Below are positions 1-10,500 of a DNA stretch of 64,000 nucleotides, one piece after another. Numbering within the stretch: position 1 is the first letter of the stretch; each line of letters begins with the position of its first letter. Both the position numbers and the translations under genes were made by a program. This DNA is from Mayamaea pseudoterrestris (Eukaryota > Bacillariophyta > Bacillariophyceae > Sellaphorales > Sellaphoraceae). The stretch spans positions 2,604,001 to 2,668,000 of the forward strand of contig BROI01000002.1 in the NCBI GenBank assembly GCA_027923505.1, written 5' to 3'. The notes beneath the pieces were generated by a model. That model was not told where the DNA came from, did no database searches, and was given only the letters and a program-made list of their open reading frames with translations.

Positions 1-1
1 G

Positions 2-391
2 TGCATGGATTACTCATCTGGTGCTGTTCAATCGTCGGAACACACAGCAGCTGTGGAACCGAACCAGCAGCACAATCAACAACAGCTTTTAGCACTTGGC
101 ATACCGTTGTCCTTGTTGGAGACTCTCGTCAAGCCAGATCCACAACAGCAGCGTCGCTCACCAGCTCAACCCGGTGGCCTAATGCTTCAACAGTCGCAGT
201 ATGCCAACTTGCTTCTGGAACGACAGATTCAGATTCTGCAGGAAGAGCAAGTCAAGCATATGCTGCACCTCGTTGGCCGCAAACCAGCCGCCCCGATGAG
301 CCAAGACTTGCTTCGCCTACAGCACAATATGCAAAGCAATGCACAGCGTCACAAACAGTCGCCTACGAATCATCGCGCCAGTGCTGCATAA
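2..391 (+). CDS. 3' end of a Gln-rich protein (5' truncated)
   Basis: The frame entering at base 2 is open from the window edge to a TAA at 389-391, so this is probably the last part of a larger gene. The readable 129 residues are rich in Gln, Leu and Ala (NQQHNQQQLLALG, ERQIQILQEEQVKHMLHL), with a short amphipathic, coiled-coil-like stretch in the middle. There is no recognisable domain. Such composition is common in transcriptional regulators, but that is only a guess. An overlapping frame is also open over 1-405; the Q-rich frame is preferred for its helical periodicity and its stop close to a plausible 3' UTR. Confidence 0.45.
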   Translation, partial: CMDYSSGAVQSSEHTAAVEPNQQHNQQQLLALGIPLSLLETLVKPDPQQQRRSPAQPGGLMLQQSQYANLLLERQIQILQEEQVKHMLHLVGRKPAAPMSQDLLRLQHNMQSNAQRHKQSPTNHRASAA

Positions 392-575
392 TAACAAAAT
401 GTTAGGTATCTTACTTTCATTGTACTTGTAGCTGTCTCGACTATGTGCAACAAACACACACTTCAGCAATTGGGTATCGAGAGATAGCTGTCATCCGTCG
501 CGCCGGCAGTCGTGACGTGGGCTTCGACGAATCTCCGATCCGTTTTTTCTTCCTCACAAATCAATCGCGTGGACC

Positions 576-2204
576 ATGGCCCGTCTCTTGCGTTCCATCG
601 GCTGTTGGTTGGCCCTATGGCTGCTGCCATGCCAACATGCTTTTGCCCCAGCCAGAATAATCAGTTGTAAAGGGAGTAGAAATCAGCTGCAGCCTTTTCC
701 AGCGCTTGGATCAGCGCGACAAGAAAGCAGCGCGAAGGAACGACGAATCTCGCCACCGTCGAGCACTCCATCACCGAATTCTATGTTCGCCAATAGTACA
801 TTGGGAGTCTTTGCTGCTTCAGAAAGAACCGCCAATGCAGTTTCAATTGTCCCCAAAGGTCTTTCCGGCAGTACAGTTCAGGCTGGGGCCAGCGATGCGT
901 CAAAGAAAAACACTATGTTTGTCCTTCTCTGGCTAATTGCTTGCCTCTCGGCACTCGATCGCGTCGCCATGTCGGTTGCAATATTGCCCATGTCAATGGA
1001 GCTCGGATGGACAGATACCACCAAGGGAGCGATTAGTAGTCTGTTCAGTGTCGGATATGGTCTCTGCATCATACCGGCAGGTCTCGTCGTGTCAACGAGC
1101 GGACGTCCAATTGTCATTTTGGCCACTGGTGTTTTAATATGGAGCATTGCAACCATGGCGACACCTGCAGCAGCCACCGCGACTGGTACTATGCTAGCCT
1201 TGCTGGCGGCTCGGGCTGCTGTCGGAGCTGGCGAGTCGGTTATAATTCCGTCACTGCAGACGCTTCTTATCCACTGGACAACTTCACAGGAGAAGTCACG
1301 CGCACTGGCAGCGGTGTACTCGGGCTTCCACGTGGGGACAATTTCCGCCTATATTATCAGTCCTCTGATCATGGCTCAAGTTGGATGGAAAGGCCTTTTT
1401 GAAGTTTATGGAGCGATGGGACTTGTCGTTTTGATTCCGTGGTTTATGTATGCGCAGGACAAACCCTTGGCGGGATTTGTTAGTAAACCTGTATTAACAA
1501 GGCAGCCAGCACTTCTGAAACAACCTTTGTTTGAACAGATCTCGACCACTATTCAAGAAGTGCCGTGGAAGGAGTTTTTGCAGTCGCCTGGCGCATGGGC
1601 CATGCTACTCGCTCACTCGGCCAAGAATTGGGGTTTGTACAACTCACTAGCCTGGACGCCCACCTTCTTTGCGGAAAGCTACCATCTGGATGCCCATGAT
1701 TCAGCGCTTTTTTCAGTGTTACCAAGTATACTTGGTGCTGTCGGCGGTGTCGCGGCTGGAACGGCAGCAGATTATTTTCTTGGTCGCGCGTCGACCGATG
1801 AAATTTGCCTGGCCGCACGTCGGACCAATCTGCGTAAAATCTTTCAAGCGATTGCCTTTTTAGGACCAGCTCTTGCTCTGGGTGCTCTCGCATGCAACAT
1901 TCCAGAGGAACCGGGGCTTGCGCAGGCTTTCCTCATGGTGTCGGTGGGCCTACAGGCAGGCAATGTGGCTGGCTTTGAAGCTGGAACGCAGGAAAAAGCG
2001 GGCGAGAAGTGGGCTGGTTTGTTGTACAGCTTGACCAGCCTCCCGGCTGTCATTGTAGGGACGACCGGCGTATACGTAACTGGACGAATTCTCGATGCAA
2101 CTGGCCAGGATTGGAGCATGGTTTTTGCTCTTAACGCATGCATTAATGTCGTCGGTGCCATTGCATTTACTATTCTGTACGATTCCAAACGTGAGTTTGA
2201 TTAA
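576..2204 (+). CDS. Plastid-targeted PHT4/SLC17-type anion (phosphate) transporter, MFS
   Basis: A 542-aa major facilitator protein in one exon; ATG at 576 in context accATGG. Residues 1-25 form a signal peptide ending in HAFAP (Phe23), the ASAFAP import motif of complex plastids, followed by a Ser-rich transit stretch to about residue 110. The MFS core begins at MFVLLWLIACLSALDRVAMS and includes ERV/DRV-like and SVAILPMS segments typical of the PHT4/ANTR branch of SLC17, then a GAGES helix and WTPTFFAESY. About 12 membrane segments are visible. By family, it should move phosphate or an organic anion across a plastid envelope; the substrate cannot be read from sequence. It converges on the PH-domain gene (84 bp between stops). 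Confidence 0.85.
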   Translation: MARLLRSIGCWLALWLLPCQHAFAPARIISCKGSRNQLQPFPALGSARQESSAKERRISPPSSTPSPNSMFANSTLGVFAASERTANAVSIVPKGLSGSTVQAGASDASKKNTMFVLLWLIACLSALDRVAMSVAILPMSMELGWTDTTKGAISSLFSVGYGLCIIPAGLVVSTSGRPIVILATGVLIWSIATMATPAAATATGTMLALLAARAAVGAGESVIIPSLQTLLIHWTTSQEKSRALAAVYSGFHVGTISAYIISPLIMAQVGWKGLFEVYGAMGLVVLIPWFMYAQDKPLAGFVSKPVLTRQPALLKQPLFEQISTTIQEVPWKEFLQSPGAWAMLLAHSAKNWGLYNSLAWTPTFFAESYHLDAHDSALFSVLPSILGAVGGVAAGTAADYFLGRASTDEICLAARRTNLRKIFQAIAFLGPALALGALACNIPEEPGLAQAFLMVSVGLQAGNVAGFEAGTQEKAGEKWAGLLYSLTSLPAVIVGTTGVYVTGRILDATGQDWSMVFALNACINVVGAIAFTILYDSKREFD

Positions 2205-2287
2205 TTTTGACAGCCTTGGATGATAAGACAAGCGAGATTCTGCATAACTAGTACATAAGATAATAGACTGCGTCAATACAATAAATT

Positions 2288-4651
2288 TTAGTCATCCTCG
2301 AAGGACGGAGCAGCGCTTAGCGTTTCGTCAGCGTTACTGTCGTTGCTCGCGTTTCGGAATATTCTGAGACTACGTCTCCTTGTGTTTGGTGAGTGTGCCT
2401 CGGCATCTTCTACATGCGTCCCAAGTCGATTGAGAGTTGATGGAAGGCAGTCTGCGACAGAAAGTCGTACTATCTCTTCCCCTCGCATTATGCGTCCATT
2501 AACGCCTCCATTTACTCGAAAGCTCTGTAGAAAATATGCTTTAATAGTTGCCCATGTGTCTTCTCCGTCGCCCTGAGGATCCGTGGTGCAAATATTGTAT
2601 TTTGTTTTGGCGCGCACGGTAATGAGAATAGAGGATGAAGTGCGCTTAGCATAGCCCGCTAATCGACTCTCAACGAGATTTCGATCTAGCCCAATATTAT
2701 CGGCGTGCTGCTTCGTCGATTCCTCTGCTAGTGACAAGATGTCATGCCTTGACGTGGGAAATATAAAACCCCTCTTTTCCGACTTTTGCCGCTGTTGCTT
2801 CCTTGCCGCTTCGGAGCCCGCTTTCAGTTTCATGGTACATTCTAAAGCATAAGTCCAGTCAAGCAATCTCTCGGCGGATGAGAACAGAAGCAGTCGCTCT
2901 TTGCTGCCGTCGCGTGACAATGTCAGTACAAATTGTGCCAATGTCATTGAATCGTCGCGTTCAATGGTGGAAAGTTGCAGCTGAGCATCTTGGAGCAAGA
3001 TTTGTCCCCGCAACCTATGGGGCCGCGGCGCAGCGTATTGGTAGTAACTTAGTGTCCCTTCCGATAATACGAAAAAGAGGCGCCTCCACGACTTCTGAGA
3101 CTTGTTACGAGTTTTGATCCAGCCGGACGTCTCGACAACTCGACTGCACAAGGCAACGTCAGAATCATCTTCCACGACGTCAATAACCACCGGGTCAACT
3201 TGCTCGCCACTGGGCACTACAACAATGAGTTCATTATTCTTGCACAGATTTGACACGCAAAAATATGAGTCTCCGCCGCTTCTTGTTCGATTTCCAGAAA
3301 GCAAGACATCACGAGCATAAGCTAAAGCTCGCGATTCTGGTAGCCCGGCTCGGTGGCTATCGCTTCTTCGACCCACAGTCAAAATATCTCTCGTCAATCC
3401 TCCAACAATTTTCTCCGCTCCATGGCCAGTGTCACCTCGATAAACACGTCCATTAATGCGTACAGTGTCTCGCTGAAGATCTTTCCAGAGTTGATCGACG
3501 GAGAGATTCACTGCCTCTTCTCGAAATGCGACTGCATCTGCGTTCTCTCCTTCCTTCGCGATCCATTTAACAGGGACCTTGAGGGATTTTTCCATGAGCT
3601 GTTGCAACCCGGCAAGGTAGTCATGCCTAGATTCAGCCTTGCGCAGCACATGCTGGAGCTTGTTGTATGAACGAAGGTCGTGGCGAAACGGGTTCCTCGT
3701 GGTCGCACTCGCACTGCTTGGCGTCCTCACGACACCCTTATGATCCATGAGAGTATCCCCTCGCGTCACGCTTCCACCTACCAGCGCTGTCATGATTGAT
3801 TGTATCCAGGCTGATCGATCCTCTCGAGTGTTGGCCATCCACAGGCGCTTCGTGCCATTGACATTCAACTCGAAAATGTATCCACCTGGAGTCAGATTCA
3901 AAGCTTTTGTATGCAGCTTGACGGCCCGACAAGCAACTCCAGCCTTAAGCGGAATATCCGTGCGTAGCAACTCTCCGTGCGAGTTGCCATTGTGCTCGTT
4001 CCGCTCAGCCTTGTTTTCGTAGTAGCTAAACATGCCACGACGAATTTCGACAAACTTGGCGCTCCATAAACCACTCATAATGCTAGAGGCCTTTTTAAGT
4101 GATCCTGACTTTAACACTATAGGATCCATCATACCAAGCTCGGGAGCTTGCACGTCGCGCTCAGTGAGCAAGTCGAGTGCCGCGCGTAGAAAAATGCGGT
4201 GTTCTTGGACAAAGACCAGTGCGTTGTAGTGTGATGACGATCCCGAATTCAAGGGACGAGCATTCCCATTTGAAGCATTAAGTCGTGTGGGCTCTTCAAT
4301 TGGATATAGGTCGATAGACTCGTCAGCTTCGTAGCGACACGTCCATTGTTCGGAAGCGGTGTCATGCTCATCATCAGCAACAGTCTCATCAAAAGAGGAC
4401 GACTGTGGATTGTGCGACATTAGGTCCGCATCAAGGGCTGTCGTCATTCGTCTCCTTCCATCAATCAAGGGATTAGCGTAAACTGAATGAAGGGCTAATG
4501 GGTCGAACATTGCATGTCCTCTAGCAGGGCTGGCGTCAAGACTGTCGACATCTTCAAAAGCCAGTGGATCGGAGACTTTGAAGCTCTTTTTCAAATCTTT
4601 CGGCGTCTTATTTTCAAGCAACTCATCGCTTGACGCGTTAGAGGCCATCAT
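2288..4651 (-). CDS. Protein with two PH domains (787 aa)
   Basis: One uninterrupted exon. The open frame reaches a GTG at 4663, but the first ATG is at 4651 (tandem ATG-ATG), used here. An acidic N-terminal ~175 residues precede a first PH domain (about 180-290, with KSGSLKKAS, RRGMFSYYEN and a closing W in RSAWIQSIM). The second PH domain is at about 508-618 (SGWIKTRNKSQKSWRRLFFVL). After each PH domain comes a related module with INGRVYRG and VNGRIMRG motifs, so the protein looks like a tandem duplication of a PH-plus-module unit. PH domains commonly bind phosphoinositides or proteins, suggesting a membrane signalling adaptor; the partner is unknown. Confidence 0.8.
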   Translation of the reverse strand: MMASNASSDELLENKTPKDLKKSFKVSDPLAFEDVDSLDASPARGHAMFDPLALHSVYANPLIDGRRRMTTALDADLMSHNPQSSSFDETVADDEHDTASEQWTCRYEADESIDLYPIEEPTRLNASNGNARPLNSGSSSHYNALVFVQEHRIFLRAALDLLTERDVQAPELGMMDPIVLKSGSLKKASSIMSGLWSAKFVEIRRGMFSYYENKAERNEHNGNSHGELLRTDIPLKAGVACRAVKLHTKALNLTPGGYIFELNVNGTKRLWMANTREDRSAWIQSIMTALVGGSVTRGDTLMDHKGVVRTPSSASATTRNPFRHDLRSYNKLQHVLRKAESRHDYLAGLQQLMEKSLKVPVKWIAKEGENADAVAFREEAVNLSVDQLWKDLQRDTVRINGRVYRGDTGHGAEKIVGGLTRDILTVGRRSDSHRAGLPESRALAYARDVLLSGNRTRSGGDSYFCVSNLCKNNELIVVVPSGEQVDPVVIDVVEDDSDVALCSRVVETSGWIKTRNKSQKSWRRLFFVLSEGTLSYYQYAAPRPHRLRGQILLQDAQLQLSTIERDDSMTLAQFVLTLSRDGSKERLLLFSSAERLLDWTYALECTMKLKAGSEAARKQQRQKSEKRGFIFPTSRHDILSLAEESTKQHADNIGLDRNLVESRLAGYAKRTSSSILITVRAKTKYNICTTDPQGDGEDTWATIKAYFLQSFRVNGGVNGRIMRGEEIVRLSVADCLPSTLNRLGTHVEDAEAHSPNTRRRSLRIFRNASNDSNADETLSAAPSFEDD

Positions 4652-5185
4652 GGTCTTTTGCACATATAGAGATTTGCTTGCTGAACACTCCCATGTTCAA
4701 AATAGCAAAGCATTCGACTGGATCTGGTCGTGCTTCTCGTTCCTTGGGTCACTCGTCCAAGCTTTCATTGCCGGTGTGACACGTACTTTATCACTCTCTC
4801 GGCTGCACGGCACGTTTTGATCGTGCATAGACTTGGCCGTGCATAGACTTGGAAGTTTGCCGTCCTCATAGCATATACGAGACTCTCCTAGTGCAGAGTT
4901 ACTGATCTGAAACTCTGTGTCTGGACATAAAGTCAGCAGTAGAGCGTTGCAGGCGAAACTAAAGCCTGACGCGGGTGCAGAAGTTGACCGCAACGAGAAG
5001 AAAGATAATGTTCCCAATGATTTTGGTTATTAAACAGCGTCTCGCGCTCCATACGAGACACTATGCTAGCGAATATTAATATTTCATATCGTTCATCTGA
5101 CAGCACACTATGAGTCGATTACTCAAAACATACAACCTTCCATCGATCGCGTCCGCTGAAACCTCAAACCTGAGCTCTCCTACTC
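4652..5185. other. Intergenic, no supported gene
   Basis: 5' flank of the PH-domain gene and 3' flank of NAC-beta. An open stretch at 4697-5017 (minus) has no ATG-anchored recognisable product. A tandem duplication of a 16-bp unit (CGTGCATAGACTTGGC) lies at about 4822-4852. Nothing else stands out. Confidence 0.6.
4822..4852. repeat. 16-bp tandem duplication
   Basis: The unit CGTGCATAGACTTGGC occurs twice head to tail, upstream of the PH-domain gene. It is probably replication slippage; no function is evident. Confidence 0.7.
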
Positions 5186-5680
5186 TTACTTCTCCGCTGC
5201 TTCCTCAAAATTTCCTTCCACCAGGTCTGGAACATCATCGTCGTCCTCCTCTTCATCGCCTTCCGGGATTCCTTGGTTAGCCATACCGCCTGCCATGCTT
5301 TGAAGTGCGTTGATGTCATTCATTCCGAGCTGACTAATGATTCCCGGCATGCAATCAGTCAGCGCCTTGGTCTCGTTCGGCCCTTGAATAATGTAGGTAT
5401 TCGCATGCACCGATGCTTGCACCTTGGGGTTCTTGAATTGAGTAACCTTGCCGTCCTCTTTAAAGAAATTCACTTCTTCAATTCCTGGAATGTTCGTTGC
5501 CCCGAGCTTCTTTAGTGTCGACGTCAGTTTTTGGTCAGATTGAGCTGAATTGGAGCGATTCGCAACCTTCTTCTTGCGGCGGACAGAGCCCTTGCCTCCT
5601 GTTGACGTTGTTGCCGCGCCACCGAATCGCTTGGCGATCATCTTGGCGCGGGCCGCTGCAATGTTGTCTGCTTCCGACAT
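5186..5680 (-). CDS. BTF3: Nascent polypeptide-associated complex subunit beta (BTF3 family)
   Basis: A 164-aa protein starting at the ATG at 5680 (MSEADN); the in-frame upstream extension to 5794 is 5' UTR. The N-terminus carries the ribosome-binding basic motif region (GSVRRKKKV). The NAC domain follows: LKKLGATNIPGIEEVNFF, then FKNPKVQASVHANTYII. The acidic tail (EGDEEEDDDDVPDLVEGNFE) is typical of the family, as is the length. With NAC-alpha it binds ribosomes in the cytosol and shields emerging chains from mis-sorting to the ER. No intron is needed. Confidence 0.95.
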   Translation of the reverse strand: MSEADNIAAARAKMIAKRFGGAATTSTGGKGSVRRKKKVANRSNSAQSDQKLTSTLKKLGATNIPGIEEVNFFKEDGKVTQFKNPKVQASVHANTYIIQGPNETKALTDCMPGIISQLGMNDINALQSMAGGMANQGIPEGDEEEDDDDVPDLVEGNFEEAAEK

Positions 5681-6284
5681 GACAAAAAATGTTCCAACAA
5701 AAAAGATACTGAAGTAACGAGAAACGAGTAGGAAATTCGTCAGATGCAATAATTTCGAGTATGACAAGAGACAACCTAACTCAGATGCACGCACAAGCGA
5801 AAACAGATGAAATCGCGGGACAGTGATGCGCTCAACGTCACACTCTACGAGTCTCCGACAATTTGACTCGGCTTAACATCCAGAAACACTTCTGCCTCTC
5901 AAGTGTCGATCCTAGCGGTAACAATGCCTCCCATGGATCAACTCACCAGCCTCTTTATCCAATTGACGAGGCCTAGCGTCCGTCAATACGAGATGAACTG
6001 CGAGCGGTTCTGCGGCTGCTGTGACAGCTTGTCCATCTGAAATGCGCACCACAGAATCCTCGACGGCCGACGGCCAGGCAAATTGTCACACGGTGTCGTA
6101 GCATGACTCACAACTCTCAAATCGTCATAGTACTCCGGTATACTATCAATACTACAATACCGCAAAGTGCTTTGGAAAATTAACACTCTAGTTGACTTGT
6201 TATGTAAACAGTTTAAAGATAGTATAGCATTTAAAAAGGGATCATTTGGCCGGCGACTGTTACAGCCAGTATTGGCGTCAGGTT
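5681..6284. other. Intergenic, no supported gene
   Basis: 5' flank of NAC-beta and 3' flank of the phosphopantetheinyl transferase gene. A minus-strand open stretch (5983-6288) shows no recognisable domain. AT-rich around 6160-6240; no RNA gene or repeat was recognised. Confidence 0.55.
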
Positions 6285-7357
6285 TCACAGCCTTTTGCTC
6301 ATGTCCTTTAACTTAAGACTAGCGCTGCTCAGGAAAAACTCTCCGACTCGTCTCCAATGACAAGTGACGTCGCATAAATGTTCTGCTCCTTTGAAATAAA
6401 AGTCTACAGAGGCGCTGCCATCGCTCAAGGGTTGGACTCTGACCTCCTGGAAGCCAGCGTATTGCGTCAGGAGCGGATGCATGGCCTTGTAGAGACTCTC
6501 CTTCATGGAGAATCGTAGCAAGACTTCTTCAGAGGCAGAAACGCCCTATATAAACGACATGGTGGCGTGAGTTGAGCAAACAGACAAGTTACTCGAGCGA
6601 GTGTGAATGTTCCGAACGCACTCACCTCGACTTGACCGAGACTACGAATTTCATCTTTCGTTAAAACTCTTTTTGCAATGCTGGCCTTATTCCCTGTAGC
6701 GTATTCCAAGTCGACTCCAATACCCACGTCTAGTTTTGAATTGTCGCGGCGAGCGACGAGGGCAACAGCTGTGGTCTTTTTGTGACTGATGGATCCCAGA
6801 TAACCACTCGGAAGCGTCGGTCGGCCGTGCTCATCCTTTAGTATCGGGCAATCGTCGACGTTAAGGCCAATTAAAGTCCTCATTGCCATTCGACCCAGGA
6901 TAAAGGATTGTTGATACGAAGATGATGCTCCTTGCATGTTGAAAGCATATGCAACTTCGTCTGGATGTAAATGCGCATATAGCCAGTGGTTTGCAGTGGT
7001 TGTTGCACTCGTGTCTTGTAGAATTGGTGCAAGATTATCATATGAAATAGCTAGGCATCGACCTTCGGGGACCTCCAAATCGAAAAGCTCAACGAATGCA
7101 TCGGATCTTGTTCCGTCGAAATTATTAGTTTGTACTATTGGCTGGGCGGAGGAAGCGTATGATGGGTGTTTCTGTGGCCACCCAGAATAAAATTGTAACT
7201 GAGATCGAATCAGTTGCTTCCGTATTGTGAACGCGAAGGTAGTAGTCATGGACGACTTGAGAAGCAACAACAAGAAAAATGAGCGGAGATGAAAGCGAAT
7301 CTGTCGTTTTCTCCAATTCGAATCTTCAGTCACACAGAGCCACGATGTGGCTAGCAT
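6285..7357 (-). CDS. 4'-phosphopantetheinyl transferase (EntD/Sfp type), two exons
   Basis: Exons 7357-6626 and 6545-6285, split by an 80-bp GT-AG intron (6546-6625, phase 0); 330 aa. The enzyme moves phosphopantetheine from CoA to a conserved Ser of acyl or peptidyl carrier proteins. Family marks are GYLGSISHKKTTAVALVA, the Mg-binding DVGIGVDLE (about residue 214), and in exon 2 RFSMKESLYKA (catalytic KES, about residue 257). Reading through the intron would lose KES, which supports the splice. The N-terminus has a hydrophobic run (FFLLLLL) followed by TTTFAFT, which could be a plastid targeting signal, but the start is uncertain (alternative ATG at 7249). It diverges from ATM with 241 bp between starts. 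Confidence 0.9.
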
Positions 7358-7598
7358 GCTCCGCTACTTAATTTGGTGTAATCAATGACGGTACCTCTCA
7401 TCTGGCGTACAGTACCCATAGACGCATCGTCTATTCGCACATGGACATCGCGTCATGGTGGAACGAGCGTCGATTTCCTTTTCTTCTTTGTCGCACCACG
7501 ACACGATCCTTGTCGCACCTCGATCTTTTCGTTCCACCATGAGAACCTCGCCGACAACGACCGACAGCATCTCTCCCGTTGCTACTAGCTGATTCAAC
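7358..7598. promoter_or_regulatory. Shared promoter region of PPTase (-) and ATM (+)
   Basis: 241 bp between two divergent ATGs. It must hold both 5' UTRs and core promoters. No TATA box or other known motif was recognised. Confidence 0.4.
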
Positions 7599-10500
7599 AT
7601 GTCGTATCCTACTTACAGTCAAGTAAAGAGCTTGGCGAGAAGCTTAGCGGAGGGCAAAAATATTAAAGATCGCCGTCGCGATGGAGAAGAGCTCTGCAGA
7701 ATACTCGGCCGCCCCGAGACGCGACAACGTTTGGTCGTCGAAGCAAGCGGACGACCCGAGGGCTTGCGAGAAATGTGGCGATTGCTCACGAACTACGTGA
7801 TTGCTGGACTTCATAGTATTAACAGCAAGAGGAGCAAGCTACTTCCTGATGATGTCCGCATTCTCAGACGATTTATGGAGATATGCATCACTTCTACGGA
7901 AGGGTTTGAAAACGAGTTGTCGACAGGCAAACTTACAAAGAAGGAAGTTCGAGCAGTCATTCAATTTGTTCTTGATTTGTTAGATGAAGTTGATGATGGA
8001 AAATTTGACAATGCAGAAATTGAAGTGGTCTTGCTCGAGCTGCTTTCGCAAATCTGCATTGCTCGAGAGTTTGTCGTCCACTTGCGTCCACAAACCGACA
8101 TGCGAATCATTCTTGAAGTTGCTGAACGTCGGATTGAAGAAGATAAACCCTCTACCACTGTTCTGGTGGCTCAAATTGTTCATCGACTACTGGCTACGGC
8201 GGCGTCGCTGTATATTTCACTCGACAATCTTCTACCAGGTTATGTCAAAGTGGTTGCGAGTTGGTGTCGCTCAAAGCACGGAATGCATGATTGTACGCTT
8301 GCGGAGCTAGAGCACGTGATTGGAGGGCTCGCTGTTCTACTAAAGTCGAATCCTGAACAAGCCATTGGTCCAATGACGCGACATGGAGCCATTGTTTTGA
8401 AATTTGTCAAACGACGCTATGTGCAACCCGCGCTTCGCCGGAACAATAAGGAACGTGAGGCACTCAACGATTACATCGTGTCCCATATGTAAGTATCGAG
8501 ATGCTGTCGTATTTCTGTTGGTGCTTCTCCCCCTTACTCTGGTGATTTGAAGACATGTTAACCAAGTGGCAGGGCGCTTGCAGGGCCTCCATCCGGGCGA
8601 CCTTGGCGATCTCGGTCCTGCTACATTGACGAAGCGTCACCTTGGCGCGATTTTGGACGTCGCCGTGCAGATTTGTACAGTTGAAGAAATTAAGGATACT
8701 TTAAAATCGAGCAGAAACAACAAGACGGACTTTCCGCTGAACAAACCAATTCACAAGCAGCAGCTGCAGGTCACTGCGCGACTTTTAGCATGTTTGCAGC
8801 GGCTCGTCATTGCTGATGCAGAGTGGAACGAAAACGAGCAAAGTGTCGTCCAACATGATGGGGAGCAAACGCCTAGTGATCGCTTGCTCGCAAAATTACC
8901 ACAGCACCGCCGTCCTGATCGTGAATATTTGGATTTGTCGCTATCAAATACGCAAGATTCATATGACATTGATGCCTACGCGAGCTCTCCGTTTTGTGAA
9001 CTCGTTTTAAAGCCCCTGTTTGCCGCTGGCAACAAAGTTTCACAAGATTGTCCTGCAGGGGAAGAATCACTGCGAGATGCAGAGGGTACTCTCTCCCTTC
9101 CAATCATCAGTACTCTAGCGAGTGAACCAGTCACCACCAGTGACAGTGCGATCATCCCGTTGCTTCAGCTTATTTGTGCCGCAGTCGAAATATTTCCTGC
9201 TGGCGACTGCTGGGTCTCAGCATGCGTTCAGGGCCGTTGGCATCGCCATGGGGCTGTCCCTGGCGGTGCAATAGGTCCTATTACTCTTTTAGCTGGTTCT
9301 CCAGATGACTTGGCTGCTATTATATTCGTGGTCGGTGGTATTCTTATAACCCAGGGAACATCTGGTGGCGACGAAGAAATCCAAAAGTGGGCACTAGTGA
9401 CGCTAAAGAAGTTGACGGAAGCAAGCTACATGATGATAAATATGTATAAGGAAAAAGTGGATATGCTTTTCACGTTGGAAGTCGCTTGGCAGAAAGTTTG
9501 GAGTAGCCTATTTCAATCGAATGTCCGATATTGTGTCGCTACTAAAGTTCTGAGAGGAAAAGATGACCGTCCAACAGTCGGCTCACTCGTTCTTGCGCTA
9601 CTGGAAAGTATTATTCGTAACTTTTGCACTTGCCCTGCTCTCCGCTGGTCGGCATTACCCGCTACCACGCAGTCGTCATTCCCTTATCGACAGCAAGACT
9701 CTCTATGGAGCCTGCCAGTTTTTGCGGATGCTTGCGCAAAACTTTCTTCAGAGTGCTTCGAGCTAATTTACACTGCCATTTATGCAACCGGACTTGTCGA
9801 AGGTCATTTGGATCTTGTATGTCAAATCACAGTGGACGCTGTTGGCAAGTTTCATTGCGATGTTGACGCAGGGTGTGTGCGCCGCTGCAAGTTTCTTGAG
9901 TTTTGTGTCCACGCCTTCGATTCGGGCGTGGACGAGTTGGCTATCCCAGCACTCGCTGCCTGCATGGCGATGCTCGTTCATGGCGGTGACACATTGGCCC
10001 CATCTGTGCATAAGTCAGAAATATTGCTTTCGATCGATTCGGTGATTAACAGCCGCGACAATAAGCATTATCATGTGTCAGATTTCCTGGAACGGTGCAC
10101 CGACGGTTCAAGCAAAGGAACAAGCACTTTTGCCTTGTTATGGGACGCTTCGCCGCTATCCAAGTTATCTCAATTTGATATCCTGGCGTCAATCTTGGAC
10201 GAGGTATCCTTGGACTTTGCCGCAGTCAAGAGCATTACATTAAAGCATGGAATTAGTGCTGCAGAGAAAGTGAGAAGTGCCGATTTTGTGTCGATCAAGG
10301 TGGCCAATGCCTTGATCGATTCGCTCACTGCTCATTTTCGTACGCAATTCAATTTCGAGCCGGCTGATGAGCTACACAACGACACAGACTCAGGAGCAAT
10401 TTTTGATGCTACACTTCAGCGAGGGATGCTAGCTACAAAGGTCTTGCTAAGCGTAGTGCTATCATTGTCAGCTGAGCATAACATTCTACATCTCGACGCA